A stretch of DNA of 64,000 bases from an uncultured Alphaproteobacteria bacterium (GTDB taxonomy: Bacteria > Pseudomonadota > Alphaproteobacteria > MPNO01 > UBA2964), in assembly GCA_943787225.1 (NCBI GenBank), contig CALSLP010000003.1:266797-330796 (forward strand), in the 5' to 3' direction. Below, in pieces: positions 47,152-58,594 of the stretch. Under the pieces are notes generated by a model. The model was not told the DNA's origin. It made no database searches and saw nothing but the letters and a program-made list of their open reading frames with translations. Numbering within the stretch: position 1 is the first letter of the stretch; each line of letters opens with the position of its first letter. The translations under genes were made by a program, and so were the position numbers.

Positions 47152-48069
47152 ATGTTAGCGATCGCCGGTGCCATCCTGCCGATCTTTCTATTGATCGTCA
47201 TTGGCTATGTCTTTAAACGCACCGGCTTCCCAGGTGATAATTTTTGGGCCCCTGCTGAAAAGCTGGTCTACTACGTGCTCCTTCCCTCTCTTATCATTCG
47301 AAGCATTACTGAGTCCGACCTGACAACCATGCCGGTTGGGCCGATGGCGCTGGCGATCCTGTCACTCGGCACCTGTATGATCGTGCTCGCTTTACTGACA
47401 AAGCCAATCATCAGGATCGACGGGCCGAGCTTCACCTCTGTGCTACAAGGCTCAACCCGTATTAATGCCTATCTATGTTTCGCCATCGGCGATGCCCTCT
47501 ACGGCCCAAAGAGCGTTGCGCTCTGCGCCTATTTTCTTGCGGTCATGATGCCGTTTATCAATGCGGCACTGGTCGCATTGATTTCCGCCTACGTGGGTTC
47601 CGGCAAACCAAACTGGTCACGAGTCCCAATCCAGGTTCTTCAAAACCCAATCATTATCGGCTGCGCGATTGGCTGGACGATAAACACGCTCGCCATCCCG
47701 ATGCCGAGTTGGCTGATGACGCTTCTCTCGATTCTGGACCGTGGCACCCTACCGATTGCTCTGCTCTGCATTGGCGCAGGTCTCGTTATCATGATGGACC
47801 GCACGCGTATTGTAGCGCTCGGGACAGCGGTCCTCTTAAAGCTCTGCATCATGCCGGTTATCGCCATCGCGCTGTGCCATTTCTATGGTGTCTCCGGCTT
47901 ACCCATGGCGATCATCGTTCTCTATGGCGGCGCTCCTGCTTCTCCCGCCTCCTATATTCTCGCGCGCCAGATGGGAGGCGACGCCCCGCTCATGGCCGCA
48001 ATCCTGTCGGCCCAAACGATCCTGGCCGCTCTAACACTGCCACCAATCCTAGCCTATATCGCGCTTTAG
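47152..48069 (+). CDS. AEC-family transporter
   Basis: 305 residues, about ten TM helices in two repeats. ILPIFLLIVIGYVFKRTGFP, the long loop around LVYYVLLPSLIIRSI and a second-repeat LYGGAPASPASYILARQMGG are typical of auxin-efflux-carrier-type permeases, which move organic anions such as malate. It lies 80 bases after the GhrA-like gene, so a linked role in organic-acid handling is possible. Confidence 0.9.
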   Translation: MLAIAGAILPIFLLIVIGYVFKRTGFPGDNFWAPAEKLVYYVLLPSLIIRSITESDLTTMPVGPMALAILSLGTCMIVLALLTKPIIRIDGPSFTSVLQGSTRINAYLCFAIGDALYGPKSVALCAYFLAVMMPFINAALVALISAYVGSGKPNWSRVPIQVLQNPIIIGCAIGWTINTLAIPMPSWLMTLLSILDRGTLPIALLCIGAGLVIMMDRTRIVALGTAVLLKLCIMPVIAIALCHFYGVSGLPMAIIVLYGGAPASPASYILARQMGGDAPLMAAILSAQTILAALTLPPILAYIAL

Positions 48070-48135
48070 TTTCTGGCTTTCCAAATCACGGGCAGCACTC
48101 AATAATGCTACGAACACAAACGAACGGACCTACTC

Positions 48136-48795
48136 ATGTATTTTGACGCTGATAAAAACGATCACGGCCTCCCCTACAATCCCATCAAGGCCCTTACCGT
48201 GCCCCGCCCGATTGGCTGGATTAGTACAATCAGCAAAGAGGGCATCGGCAATCTAGCGCCGTACAGCTATTTCAATGGGCTATCCTATAACCCGCCATTC
48301 GTAATGTTTTCAGGGGGTTCCCGAGAGGATGGCACCAAGAAAGATTCAGTTCTCAACGCTGAGGAAACTGGCGAATTCGTTTTCAACATCGCCACCTACG
48401 CTACCAAAGACAAGATGAATGATTCGAGCTGGATCGATGACCCGGCCATTGATGAATTGTCTGAAGTAGGGCTAACACCGTTACCGTCTGTACAGGTCAA
48501 GCCACCTCGGGTTGCTGAATCTCCTGCGCATTTCGAATGCGTCTATCATCAGACGGTTGTGCTGCCAGGTCATGCACCTGAATCCGTCCACCACGTCGTC
48601 TTTGGTCGTGTCGTTGGTGTTCACGTTGATGACGACTACATCACCGAAGATGGCTTGGTCGACACGTTGAAGATGAAGGTGATCGCGCGACTTGGCTATA
48701 AAGACTACACTACGGTCGAGAGTACGTTCTCCATGAACAAGCGAACGGTCGAGGACAACTATCTTCCGAAAGACAACACGCAAGCGGCAGAATAA
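48136..48795 (+). CDS. flavin reductase family protein
   Basis: 219 residues of the split-barrel FMN-binding fold. VPRPIGWISTISKEGIGNLA and PYSYFNGLSYNPPFVMFSGG are diagnostic; the C-terminal GRVVGVHVDDDYITEDGLVD closes the barrel. It may supply reduced flavin to a monooxygenase such as the enzyme at 14071, but they are not adjacent. It lies 66 bases after the AEC gene. Confidence 0.88.
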   Translation: MYFDADKNDHGLPYNPIKALTVPRPIGWISTISKEGIGNLAPYSYFNGLSYNPPFVMFSGGSREDGTKKDSVLNAEETGEFVFNIATYATKDKMNDSSWIDDPAIDELSEVGLTPLPSVQVKPPRVAESPAHFECVYHQTVVLPGHAPESVHHVVFGRVVGVHVDDDYITEDGLVDTLKMKVIARLGYKDYTTVESTFSMNKRTVEDNYLPKDNTQAAE

Positions 48796-48803
48796 TCCTG
48801 CCC

Positions 48804-49584
48804 ATGGGGGCGAGGCTCACAAACGAATTTACGTTTCTCGCTATAGTCTTGAGTGCCAGCTTCATAGTTGCCACTGCGCCGAAGGCGACCGCCCAAACGG
48901 GCCCTCATACAACGAGCGGCAGAAATATCGGTCTCCCACAATCGTCAGGCGATGTCGGCAAACTAAGACGCGGTCATGATGGTAAGATTATCCAAACCGG
49001 GCCCTCCGAAGCACAACCAGATATTCCCTTTAGAGACGATCAAAATACCGACAACGCCGGGTATTTTGGAACCAGCTCAACCGTCCAACAAACCAACCCG
49101 CCGAGAGAATCTATACAGCACGCGCTTGCTTGATGATTTGCAGAGACAATCCGATCACGAAACACGCGCCAATCGGCAGCAGATCGAAATTGACGCTCTT
49201 TTGCGGGACGAAGACCGCGCCAGAATTAGTGGCACCCCCGTTGACGCGAGAGGGCTTACAGCCCGCGAAATTGCTTTGTTTGAGCGACTACAACATCGCC
49301 ACCGGGATGTAATTCGTCACGAAATGGCGCACTTTCAAACAGGACAGCCATACGCCTCATTTCCGCAGTACTTTTACGTCAGAGGCCCGCTTAATCAGCA
49401 ATTTGCGATTTCGGGCATTGTGAAGTTTGATGCGGCACCGATACGGGGCAACAAAAAAGAAACCTTAATCAAACTGGAAAAACTGCGGCGAGCAGCGCTT
49501 GCCCCGCGAACGCCATCAAATCAAGATCGACAGGTTGCTGCGGAGCTAGCCCGATTAATTTCCATTCTTCGCGCTGGTCGATAA
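48804..49584 (+). CDS. SprA-like putative secreted metalloprotease (one frameshift)
   Basis: A Sec signal (FLAIVLSASFIVATAPKATA) is in the first frame; the second frame holds the body. The metal motif RHEMAHFQTG (HExxH), with FYVRGPLNQQFAISGIVKFD and RRAALAPRTPSNQDRQVAAE, matches the SprA-related putative metalloprotease family. An extra base somewhere between 48976 and 49130 would join the two frames into about 260 residues. A second separate gene starting at 48976 would lack a signal and is less likely. It starts 8 bases after the flavin reductase gene. Confidence 0.78.
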
Positions 49585-49612
49585 AAAAGCGGGCTCAAAG
49601 GCCCGCTTTTTT
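49583..49612. terminator. bidirectional rho-independent terminator
   Basis: AAAAAAGCGGGC (49583-49594) pairs perfectly with GCCCGCTTTTTT (49601-49612), with a 6-base loop TCAAAG. It serves the protease gene on the plus strand and the hypothetical gene at 49621 on the minus strand. Confidence 0.92.
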
Positions 49613-49620
49613 ATCAAATC

Positions 49621-49935
49621 TTACGCTGCGACTCTGCTTGCTCCAGCATCACAGGATTCAATCGCCCTCACGGCAGAATCCCTGACTGCCTCGGGCTCAA
49701 GTAATCCCCACTGACATATGCGCCGAAAATCAACGCTGTTTGTCAGCAACCATTCGCGAGCCTCTTCACGCAGAACTCTGGCTTCACGAGCTTCACTATC
49801 ACCCGTCTCGCCATTGATCCCCCGGCGATTAAGTGCGTCATGAAATGCACGGGCAATTACCGCACGGAACAGGGTCACTTCACCAGCGACTGTGGCGATA
49901 TTCGTCATTTCCCGATTGTTCGGATCGAAATTCAT
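49621..49935 (-). CDS. hypothetical helical protein
   Basis: About 104 residues. ATG 49935 is preferred, as GGGGGA lies 7 bases before it; longer starts reach 49956. The C-terminal part (EAREWLLTNSVDFRRICQWG followed by LLEPEAVRDSAV) looks like a helical motif found in small alphaproteobacterial proteins of unknown role. No TM segment. Its promoter region faces plsY across a 257-base gap. Confidence 0.55.
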   Translation of the reverse strand: MNFDPNNREMTNIATVAGEVTLFRAVIARAFHDALNRRGINGETGDSEAREARVLREEAREWLLTNSVDFRRICQWGLLEPEAVRDSAVRAIESCDAGASRVAA

Positions 49936-50157
49936 CCTCATGTCCCCCATAACCATCGACCATTGCAGTCGTGGCCTGTTTATTAGTCTTATGCCGACCC
50001 TTATGGATCAGCGATTAGTTACAGGGATATCTTAGTCGACCAAATCTCCGATGTGTAGCTATTTATGCGAATCTGTCTCAAAAATGCGAATTTCCTCAGA
50101 AAGCGATAAGCTTGCTGCAAACACTGTTCAGCTTTAGAAGTATTTAGCATCATTTTG

Positions 50158-50174
50158 GCCGTAATTTTTACGGC
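50158..50174 (+). promoter_or_regulatory. hairpin in the plsY leader
   Basis: GCCGTAA-TTT-TTACGGC is a perfect 7-base stem with a 3-base loop, ending 6 bases before the Shine-Dalgarno AAAGGA of plsY. It may affect ribosome access; the role is inferred from position only. Confidence 0.35.
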
Positions 50175-50192
50175 TAGCCGAAAGGATGACAC

Positions 50193-50837
50193 GTGATCGA
50201 CCCGATAAGCTGGGGCTATTCATGGCCTTATATACTGACCGCCTTCATCGGTGGATATTCGATTGGCTCTGTTCCCTTTGGCCTCTTGTTTACGAAGATG
50301 TCAGGGCTCGGCGACATTCGGGAGATAGGATCAGGCAATATCGGTGCCACGAATGTTCTCCGCACTGGAAAAAAGGGAATCGCTGCTGCAACTTTATCCG
50401 CGGATATCATCAAAGGGGTTTTCGCCGCCCTTATCGGGACACAGTTTGGCCCTGACATTGCCGTCATAGCCGCCCTCGGCGCCTTTCTTGGTCACCTCTT
50501 TCCAGTTTGGCTTAAGTTTCAAGGCGGCAAGGGTGTCGCGACGGCCATAGGCATTATCCTTACTTTGTCCTGGCAAACCGGCCTCATCGCCATCAGCGTA
50601 TGGCTCCTCGCTGCGGTGTTGCTTCGCTATTCCTCCCTCGCCGCCCTTCTTGGTGCCATCGCTGCGCCCATTGCCGCCTGGTGGATGGCAACACCACAAC
50701 TGGTCGAGTTCTTCGCGGTTATCGCCATCCTGATCTGGATCCGGCATTTCGCAAATATTAAACGGCTGCTCAAGGGCGATGAAACAAAGATAGGTTCAAC
50801 GTCTGATAAACCTCACACAAAAGATAACACGCCCTAA
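50193..50837 (+). CDS. plsY: acyl-phosphate:glycerol-3-phosphate acyltransferase
   Basis: 214 residues with about six TM segments. The start is GTG 50193 behind AAAGGA. Conserved blocks IGSGNIGATNVLRTGKKG (phosphate binding) and FLGHLFPVWLKFQGGKGVAT (acyl-phosphate site) are intact, as is GGYSIGSVPFGLLF. PlsY makes lysophosphatidic acid in the inner membrane, the first step of phospholipid synthesis. It is followed by dprA in the order typical of alphaproteobacteria. Confidence 0.95.
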   Translation: MIDPISWGYSWPYILTAFIGGYSIGSVPFGLLFTKMSGLGDIREIGSGNIGATNVLRTGKKGIAAATLSADIIKGVFAALIGTQFGPDIAVIAALGAFLGHLFPVWLKFQGGKGVATAIGIILTLSWQTGLIAISVWLLAAVLLRYSSLAALLGAIAAPIAAWWMATPQLVEFFAVIAILIWIRHFANIKRLLKGDETKIGSTSDKPHTKDNTP

Positions 50838-50865
50838 TTTTTTAATCTGATACCGACCCGCCATT

Positions 50866-51991
50866 ATGGAAACTGAACAACGCCACCTTTCCCGCACTGA
50901 ACAACGCGACTGGTTGCGGTTGATTCGAAGCGAAAATGTCGGACCAGCAACGTTTAAGAGCTTGATCGAACGATATGGCTCAGCGTCAAGCGCTATAGAA
51001 GCAGCACCTGAGCTTTCACGCCGAGGCGGCAAAAAGCGCGCCATTAGGATAATCCCCGAATTCGAAGCAGATGACGAACTCTCCGTCCTCGAAGAACGGG
51101 GGGCCACTCTCATCGCTTTATGCGAGCCAGAGTATCCTCAAGCTCTTTCCACAATTCACGACCCGCCTCCGTTACTTCAGGTATTTGGTGATACAAGCCT
51201 GCTCAACAAGCCCTCAATTGGCATCGTCGGCGCCCGCAACGCGTCGGCTGCAGGCCGGGTCTTCGCTCGTGAAATATCCGCCGTTCTTGGCAAGGAAGGG
51301 CTTGTCGTCTCCTCCGGTCTCGCACGGGGCATCGATACCGCAGCGCATGACGGCGCGCTCGACACAGGTACGATTGCCGTCGTGGCCGGCGGCATTGACA
51401 TCGTCTATCCCCGCGAAAATGAGGCACTTTATGAGAAAATTGTGCGATCAGGGGCGGTTATTAGCGAACAGCCTTTTGGGACATCGCCAACGGCCAGACA
51501 TTTCCCGCCACGGAACAGACTTATTTCGGGTCTATCATTTGGCGTCCTCGTCGTCGAAGCGGCGTTACGGTCTGGTTCACTGATCACGGCGCGAATGGCA
51601 TTGGAACAAGGTAGAGAAGTTTTTTCTGTCCCGGGATCGCCACGCGACCCGCGTCATAAAGGTACCAATGGCCTATTGCGGGATGGGGCCACCCTCACCG
51701 AAACCGCGCAGGATATAATTTCGCAGATTTCTCCAATGTTGAAGACCGTCGCTGCCTCTCAGAGATTTTGTTAAACTAATGCCAGAAACCGCTAAAAACA
51801 TTCCTGAAAACGAAACCACCGAGGCCCTTGATAAGGTTTATGAATTATTGGGCCCCGTCGCGGTAAGTATTGACGAACTGCTTCGCGAGTGCCAATTGTC
51901 ACCCGCCGTTGTGCTAACGGCACTCCTCGAGTTGGAACTCGCGGGGCGATTGGAGCGCCATCCAGGAAACATGGTTTCGTTGAAGTCGTAA
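50866..51991 (+). CDS. dprA: DNA-processing protein A (one frameshift)
   Basis: About 374 residues. An N-terminal HhH/SAM-like domain is followed by the Rossmann-fold core ([60 protein letters not shown]) and a C-terminal winged helix ([40 protein letters not shown]). The raw frame stops at 51772-51774; one extra base near 51760 splits off the winged helix. DprA loads RecA onto incoming single-stranded DNA. Confidence 0.93.
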
Positions 51992-52074
51992 ACGATCCAG
52001 CAACCTAATAAGAGATAGCATCCGTTCGTTCACGGGAGACGTGACGGGAATTTTTAGCGAGAAATAGAGTCGCC

Positions 52075-54702
52075 ATGGATGTTGTCGTAGTAGAGTCGCC
52101 GGCCAAAGCCAAGACGATCAATAAATATCTCGGTAGCGATTTTATCGTGCTGGCAAGTTATGGACATGTGCGTGATCTACCGCCGAAGAACGGTTCTGTC
52201 GATCCGGAGCAAGACTTTAACATGCTTTGGCAGATCGGCGATAATTCCGAGAAGCATCTCAAAGCCATCATCGATGCGACGCGTGGTGCCGACAATTTAT
52301 ACCTTGCGACGGATCCGGATCGCGAAGGCGAAGCGATTTCCTGGCATGTTCAGGAAGTCCTCGAAGCCGCAATGTCCTCGAGGGCGTAAAGGTCCAGCGC
52401 ATTGTCTTTCATGAGATTACCAAAGACGCCGTTCTGCAGGCCCTGCAAGGAGCCTCGCAGTCTCGATCATGGCTTGATCGAAGCCTATCTCGCTCGTCGG
52501 GCACTTGGATTACTTGGTGGGCTTTACGCTTATCGCCGGTTCTCTGGCGCAAACTACCGGGCAGCCGGTCTGCCGGACGGGTTCAATCCGTGGCCCTCAG
52601 ATTGATCAGCGAGCGCGAAAGCGAAATCGAAAAATTTATTCCTCAGGAATATTGGTCGCTCGAAGCTGATTTCACGACCCGCCAAGGCGGCATCATGACG
52701 TCGCGCATGACTCATTTTGAGGGAGAGAAGCTTAACCGTTTTTCACTCGCAAATGCCGAAACTGCGAACCGGGCCGCCGACGCGGTCAGAACAGGTGACT
52801 TCAGGGTTGCCTCGATTGAACGCAAATCAACTTTCCGCAACCCGCAACCACCCTTTACGACATCGACATTGCAGCAGGAAGCCTCTCGAAAACTGGGCTT
52901 CGGTACGGCCAGGACCATGCGGATCGCACAACGCCTTTACGAGGGTGTTGACATTGGCGGCGAGACCGTTGGTCTGATCACCTACATGCGGACGGATAGT
53001 ATCTCAATGGCGCAAGAGGCCGTCACAGGCAGCCGCAACCTGATTCGGGATCAGTTTGGCCCCGACTATGTACCGGACACGCCCAATGTCTTTCCGCAAT
53101 CGATCAAAGAATGCTCAGGAGGCTCATGAAGCCGTCCGACCGACTGATTTCACAAGACAGCCAAAAGACATGTCCTCTTATTTGGATAATGACGGACAAC
53201 GTCTTTATGAGCTTATCTGGAAACGAGCTATGGCCAGCTCAATGCAGAAGGCTGCTCTCGAACAGGTAGCCATCGATTCTGCAACGGTAGACCGCAAATC
53301 GATCATGCGGGCGACGGGTTCGGTTATTATTTTTGATGGTTTTCTAAAACTCTATCAGGAAGATCACGACGACCCTGCAGACGATGATGACGGTGCCTCG
53401 AAAATCCTGCCTCGTGTCACGGAAGGTGAATCACTAACGACGGGAGAAGTCCGTCCTGAACAGCATTTTACGAAGCCACCGCCGCGCTTTACCGAAGCGA
53501 GCCTGGTACGGAAGATGGAAGAGCTCGGTATTGGGCGACCCTCTACCTATGCGTCGATTATTACTGTACTCCAGGACAGAAGTTATGTTCGCCTCGAAAA
53601 CAAACGTTTCGAGCCCGAGAACCGAGGCCGCGTCGTAACCGCCTTCCTGTCGGGCTATTTTGAACGTTACGTCGAATACAACTTTACGGCCGACCTTGAA
53701 GACCGGCTCGACCAGGTCGCCAGCGGCGACACAAACTGGAAACAAGTCCTCCGGGATTTCTGGGTCGACTTTTACGAGGCCATCAAGGGAACCGAAGGCC
53801 TCAAAATTTCCGATGTCATCGACACGCTCGATGCAGATCTCGGGCCGCATTTCTTCCCTCCCCGTGAGGATGGGTCTGATACGCGCGTGTGCCCCTCCTG
53901 TAAGGACGGACGTCTTGGCCTCAAGCTCGGCAAGGGTGGCCCCTTTATCGGCTGCAGCAATTACCCCGACTGTAGCTTCACCCGGCCTTTGTCTGTTGCC
54001 AGCGCCGAAGATGATGAAATTGCAGGCATGGCATTACCTAAAGTATTGGGCGTAGATCCAGATACTGAGAAAGATGTGACACTGCGCAAAGGGCCGTTTG
54101 GTTTCTATATTCAGCTCGGCGAGCCTGAAGGAAAGGAAAAGCCCAAGCGCGCGACGCTTCTCAAGAGTTTCTCTCCAATGGAAGTAACATTGGAGATCGC
54201 GCTAGCCCTCCTCGCCTTACCGCGTGACATCGGCCTGCACCCGGAAACCGGGGAGATGATCCAGGCAGGCATCGGACGCTTTGGCCCTTATCTTAAAGTA
54301 GGCCCCGCCTACACCTCGCTCGGCCCTGATGAGGATGTTCTTTCAATAGGATTGAATCGTGCCGTAACGGTCATCAAGGAAAAACCGCCCAAAAGCCGCG
54401 GCGCCGCAACGGCCCTACGCGACCTCGGCGCCCATCCAGCGGACGGTAAACCGGTCGGCGTCTTTAAAGGCAGATACGGCCCCTATGTCAAACATGGTAG
54501 CGTCAATGCCTCCGTCCCAAAATCTGAAACCGAAGAGTCGATTACGCTGGAACAGGCTGTAGAGCTTCTCGCCGCCCGAGCCGCAAAAGGCAAAAAGGGG
54601 AAAAAGAAAGCTTCCAAGAAAGTCGCTAAAAAGGCCGCAAAGAAGAAAGCCAAAAAGAAGGCTTCACGCAAGAAAGCCGCCAAGCCCAAATCCAGCAGCT
54701 GA
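52075..54702 (+). CDS. topA: DNA topoisomerase I (five frameshifts)
   Basis: About 870 residues after correction. Toprim start VVVESPAKAKTINKYLG, acidic YLATDPDREGEAISWH, active-site Tyr in LITYMRTDS, and SKNAQEAHEAVRPTD. A C4 zinc motif (CPSCKDGRLGL...CSNYPDC) precedes three C-terminal repeats (KGPFGFYIQLGE, IGRFGPYLKVG, KGRYGPYVKHG) and a lysine-rich tail of about 45 residues. Frame breaks: a missing base near 52367, extra bases near 52450, 52507, 52533 and 53097. Relaxes negative supercoils; essential in most bacteria. Confidence 0.95.
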
Positions 54703-54714
54703 TCTGCCTATAAC

Positions 54715-56938
54715 GTGGCAGATCCCAAAACGAGCGGCTCCCTTCCCACAGAAGAGGCTCTTGTTGAACTGATCAACAAGAGTGGTAAGGCCTTAGGTCG
54801 CAGAGAACTCGCACGCAGCTTTAAACTCGCCACGTCAGAGCGCAGGGCGCTGGGCGCTATGCTGGAAACACTTGCGGAAGCAGGCAAGATCCGGCGCGGC
54901 CGCAACAGGCGCTATATGGCGACAGACCATCTTCCATCGGTCTCCGTTTTGGAAGTCAGCGGCCTCGATGATGATGGCGATCTGATCTTACGGCCAACAG
55001 ATCAACGTTTCGACAAGGCCCCGCCTCGAATCCGCGTTAATACCCGCGGCTTAAAAGGACCGGCCCCTGGCATAGGCGATAAAGTCCTCGCCCGGCTTGA
55101 GCAAAAGCGCGGGGGTTACCTCGCACACATCATAAAACGTTTGGAACAAAGGCCGTCGAACATAATTGGTATTTTTCGACAGCACCCTGATAGCGGCATC
55201 ATTGAGCCAGCCGACAGACGCCTGAAGACCAATTTTATGGTCAATAGCCGAGAGACTGGCGGCGCAGAAGATGGCGAACTCGTTGAATGTGAAACGGCTC
55301 CCGGCCGCGAGCACGGCCTTCCCCTCGCCCGCGTAATCGCCAGATTCGGCGACAGCAGCAATCCGTCCTCTATCGTGCCCGCCCTCATTGCCAAACATGA
55401 GATACCAAAGACATTCCCTGCACCGGCTCTGCGGCAAGCAGAACAAGCCGGCGCGGCATCAATGGAAGGACGCGAGGACCTTAGAGCGGTACCACTCGTT
55501 ACAATCGATGATGAAACAGCCCGCGATTTCGATGACGCGGTATGGGCAGAACGCAATGAAGACGACGATGGCTGGCATTTAATTGTCGCGATTGCTGATG
55601 TCGCGTCCTATGTTCGTCCAGGCGATGCCCTGGATAAGGTCGCGCAAGAGCGTGGCAACTCAGTGTATTTTCCAACGACGGTTATCCCGATGTTGCCGGA
55701 AGAGCTCTCCAACGGATGGTGCTCTCTGGTACCGAACGAAGACAGGCCATGCCTAACCGTCGATATCTGGATCGACGATAAAGGCCAGAAAGACTCGTCA
55801 CCAATTCCGGCGCGCGATGATGCGATCAGCGGCCCGTCTCACCTATAATCAGGTGCAGAATTTACGGGACGGTATTATTGAGGAAGATACCCCTTCGGTT
55901 CCGACCGAGCTCATTTCCGACCTTTACGGTACATTTGAGGCCCTGAATGCTGCGCGTCACGCAAGGGGCGTAATCGATCTCGATCTACCGGAGCGCAAAA
56001 TCAGAGTCGAGCTAGACGGTACGATCTCGGGGGTTGATCTGCGTATCCGATTAGACAGCCACCGGCTTATTGAAGAATTCATGATCCTGGCGAACGTTTG
56101 TGCTGCAGAAACGTTAGAAGCCGTAAAAATGCCCTGTATGTATCGTATCCACGATGACCCAGCACCCGACCGTGTCGTCGCCTTAAGAAAATTCCTGAAA
56201 ACTATTGGCCTCGACCTCGCGGGTGGACAAGCTGTCCGGCCACGCCACTTCGCACACCTCCTACAAAAGGCAAAGGGTCGACCGGATTTCATGGGTATTC
56301 AGGATGCCATTCTGAGGTGCCAGTCTCAGGCCGTCTACAGTCCCAATAATGTCGGGCATTTCGGACTGGCGCTGCGCCGATACGCCCATTTCACCTCACC
56401 CATTCGGCGTTACTCTGACCTTCTTGTACACCGCGCGCTCATACTGGGCCTAAACCTTGGTGATGACGGGCTGGCAAGCGACGATGCCGATGATTTCCCC
56501 GGAATAGGGGAACATATTTCAACGACAGAGCGCCGAGCCATGGCGGCCGAACGCGATGCTTTTGATCGATTGGCGACCATTTACTTGTCTGAACGGGTTG
56601 GCGCAGAATTCAACGCCCGGATTACCGGGGTTGAACGGTTTGGCTTATTTGCAGAATTGCTTGATATCGGCGCCAGCGGATTAATCCCGGTTTCGACGCT
56701 GGAGGGTGGGTATTACCGATTTGATGAGGATCGTAGAGGGCTATTCATCGACGGTTCCAATACCGGATACAAGCTGGGGCAATTCCTCAAAGTGCGCCTC
56801 AAGGAAGCCAATATTGCAACAGGCGGACTGCTTATCGAGCCCGCCGAGCAAAACTCTGAAAAAAACAAAGCGACAAAGCCTGGTCACAGACGTAAAAACA
56901 CGGGGAACAAACGTCCCCGCACGAAAAGGCGACGTTAG
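54715..56938 (+). CDS. rnr: ribonuclease R (one frameshift)
   Basis: About 740 residues from GTG 54715, 12 bases after topA. An N-terminal winged helix and cold-shock domains lead to the RNB catalytic core (VPLVTIDDETARDFDDAVWA with the Asp cluster, and HFGLALRRYAHFTSPIRRYS), then an S1 domain (FNARITGVERFGLFAELLDI) and a basic tail. The extra T at about 55798 splits the frame; without it the reading is KDSHQFRRAMMRSAARLTYN. RNase R is a 3'-5' exoribonuclease that degrades structured RNA. Confidence 0.95.
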
Positions 56939-57006
56939 GGAATATAGATTATCCTGGCTGCTAACTTTCGTGTTCCAAGTGGGACTAGGTATACACGAGG
57001 CACTCA

Positions 57007-58563
57007 ATGTCGGCCTGTCCGTCAAATTTTCTCACGCGCATCTTCAGATGGACACATGGCTTTCTCGGCTTTGTGATCATTGCGGGCTGTACCAGTGACA
57101 TCGAGAAACAGAATAATCTGGATTCCGGAAACCTTCTGATAGTCGCCCTAGAGAACCTAACTGACCGGTATATTGAACCGTTACAGCCGGGCGCAATGTC
57201 GATCAATGGACTGAAAAAATTAATTGCGGTCGACCCAACATTAAATATCGACCGACAAGAAACTCACATTACGCTCAGCCTGGATGGTACGACCCTCGCT
57301 CGCCATAATTTGCCCGACGATTCCGATATTCACGAATGGGCCGATCTCACTGTTCAACTCATGAATCGGGCACGCTCGCTATCTCCTACCCTCGCTCGCC
57401 TCAGCGAGAACGAAACCCACAAGTTATTACTCTCGGGAATTATCGAGAACACCGATAAATATTCGCGCTATTTGCCGCCTAACGCCGCGGGCCGCAGCAG
57501 AGAAACACGCGATGGATTTGGCGGCATAGGAGCCGTGCTGGATCAGGTAAACGACCGCGTCTTTATACGCAGCGTCACGCCGAACAATCCCGCAGCTAAA
57601 GCCGGTCTTCGTGAGAACGACCAAATCACCCATATTAACGGCAAGTCAATTTTGGGACTTTCTGTCGGTCGGGTCGTCAAGCTATTGCGAGGAGAAGTCT
57701 CCACGCCTGTCGAAATCCGTATTAACCGCGAGAATCTGGAAGCCCCCCTTTCGGTAACGGTTATCCGTGACCGCGTCATACGACAAAGCGTCGTAAGTCG
57801 ACACACTCAAAACATTGCGATCTTCCGGATCAAATCTTTTAACCAAGGAACCGTCAGAGCTCTCCGCGCATCAATTGTAAAAGCGGCCAAAGAAATGGGG
57901 AGCGATCTCAAAGGCGTTGTGCTCGATCTACGAAGCAACCCTGGCGGCCTGCTTGATCAGGCAATTGCGGTCGCCGACCTCTTTATGATCAAGGGACGTA
58001 TCATTTCCACCAAGGGTCGGCACGCTGAGAGCAATCAGATATTTGACGCGACTCCCGGCGAAGTTCTGGCAGGCTTACCGATGGCCGTCTTAATCAACGG
58101 TCGATCCGCTTCGGCGGCAGAAATCGTGGCCGCTGCCCTAAGAGATTCTGGTCGGGCGGCCATCATCGGATCGACATCTTATGGCAAGGGCTCCGTGCAA
58201 ACGATCGTCCGCCTCCCCAACGCAGCGGAATATCATTTGACCTGGGCTCGAATATTGGCGCCGTCAGGTCAAACGCTAGATTCCCAGGGTATTGTGCCGG
58301 TTATTTGCACAAATATTTCACGGGATAAGCTGAAGAATCTGAAAACGGCTCTTAGCGGTGGAAAGGAAAACTCCTCCGCTATACAAAATATTTTTCGACC
58401 GCAAGCAGAACTGCCTCACTATTCAAAAACGCGTAAATTGGCCTGCCCTCCTTCATCAATACGTCCCATCGACGACATAGAATCCGCCAAACTATTGTTA
58501 ATGAATAACAAAATATACAGATCCACAATTGCACATCCACCGACAAATCTAGCGGAACGGTGA
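57007..58563 (+). CDS. S41 (CtpA/Prc-type) lipoprotein protease
   Basis: 518 residues. The signal ends in a lipobox (VIIAGC, lipidated Cys28). A PDZ domain (about 170-250: GGIGAVLDQVNDRVFIRSVT, GLRENDQITHINGKSILGL) precedes the protease domain. The catalytic dyad is Ser369 (GRSASAAEI) and Lys394 (SYGKGSVQTIV), spaced as in E. coli Tsp. Likely a periplasmic C-terminal processing protease. It sits between rnr and rpmG on the same strand. Confidence 0.92.
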   Translation: MSACPSNFLTRIFRWTHGFLGFVIIAGCTSDIEKQNNLDSGNLLIVALENLTDRYIEPLQPGAMSINGLKKLIAVDPTLNIDRQETHITLSLDGTTLARHNLPDDSDIHEWADLTVQLMNRARSLSPTLARLSENETHKLLLSGIIENTDKYSRYLPPNAAGRSRETRDGFGGIGAVLDQVNDRVFIRSVTPNNPAAKAGLRENDQITHINGKSILGLSVGRVVKLLRGEVSTPVEIRINRENLEAPLSVTVIRDRVIRQSVVSRHTQNIAIFRIKSFNQGTVRALRASIVKAAKEMGSDLKGVVLDLRSNPGGLLDQAIAVADLFMIKGRIISTKGRHAESNQIFDATPGEVLAGLPMAVLINGRSASAAEIVAAALRDSGRAAIIGSTSYGKGSVQTIVRLPNAAEYHLTWARILAPSGQTLDSQGIVPVICTNISRDKLKNLKTALSGGKENSSAIQNIFRPQAELPHYSKTRKLACPPSSIRPIDDIESAKLLLMNNKIYRSTIAHPPTNLAER

Positions 58564-58594
58564 AAATTGATATGTCATTTATCGTGCGAAAAAC

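Noticed and set aside
54560..54700. Lysine-rich repeat at the topA end as a separate repeat element
   Set aside because: It is the normal basic C-terminal tail of alphaproteobacterial TopA, in frame with the gene.
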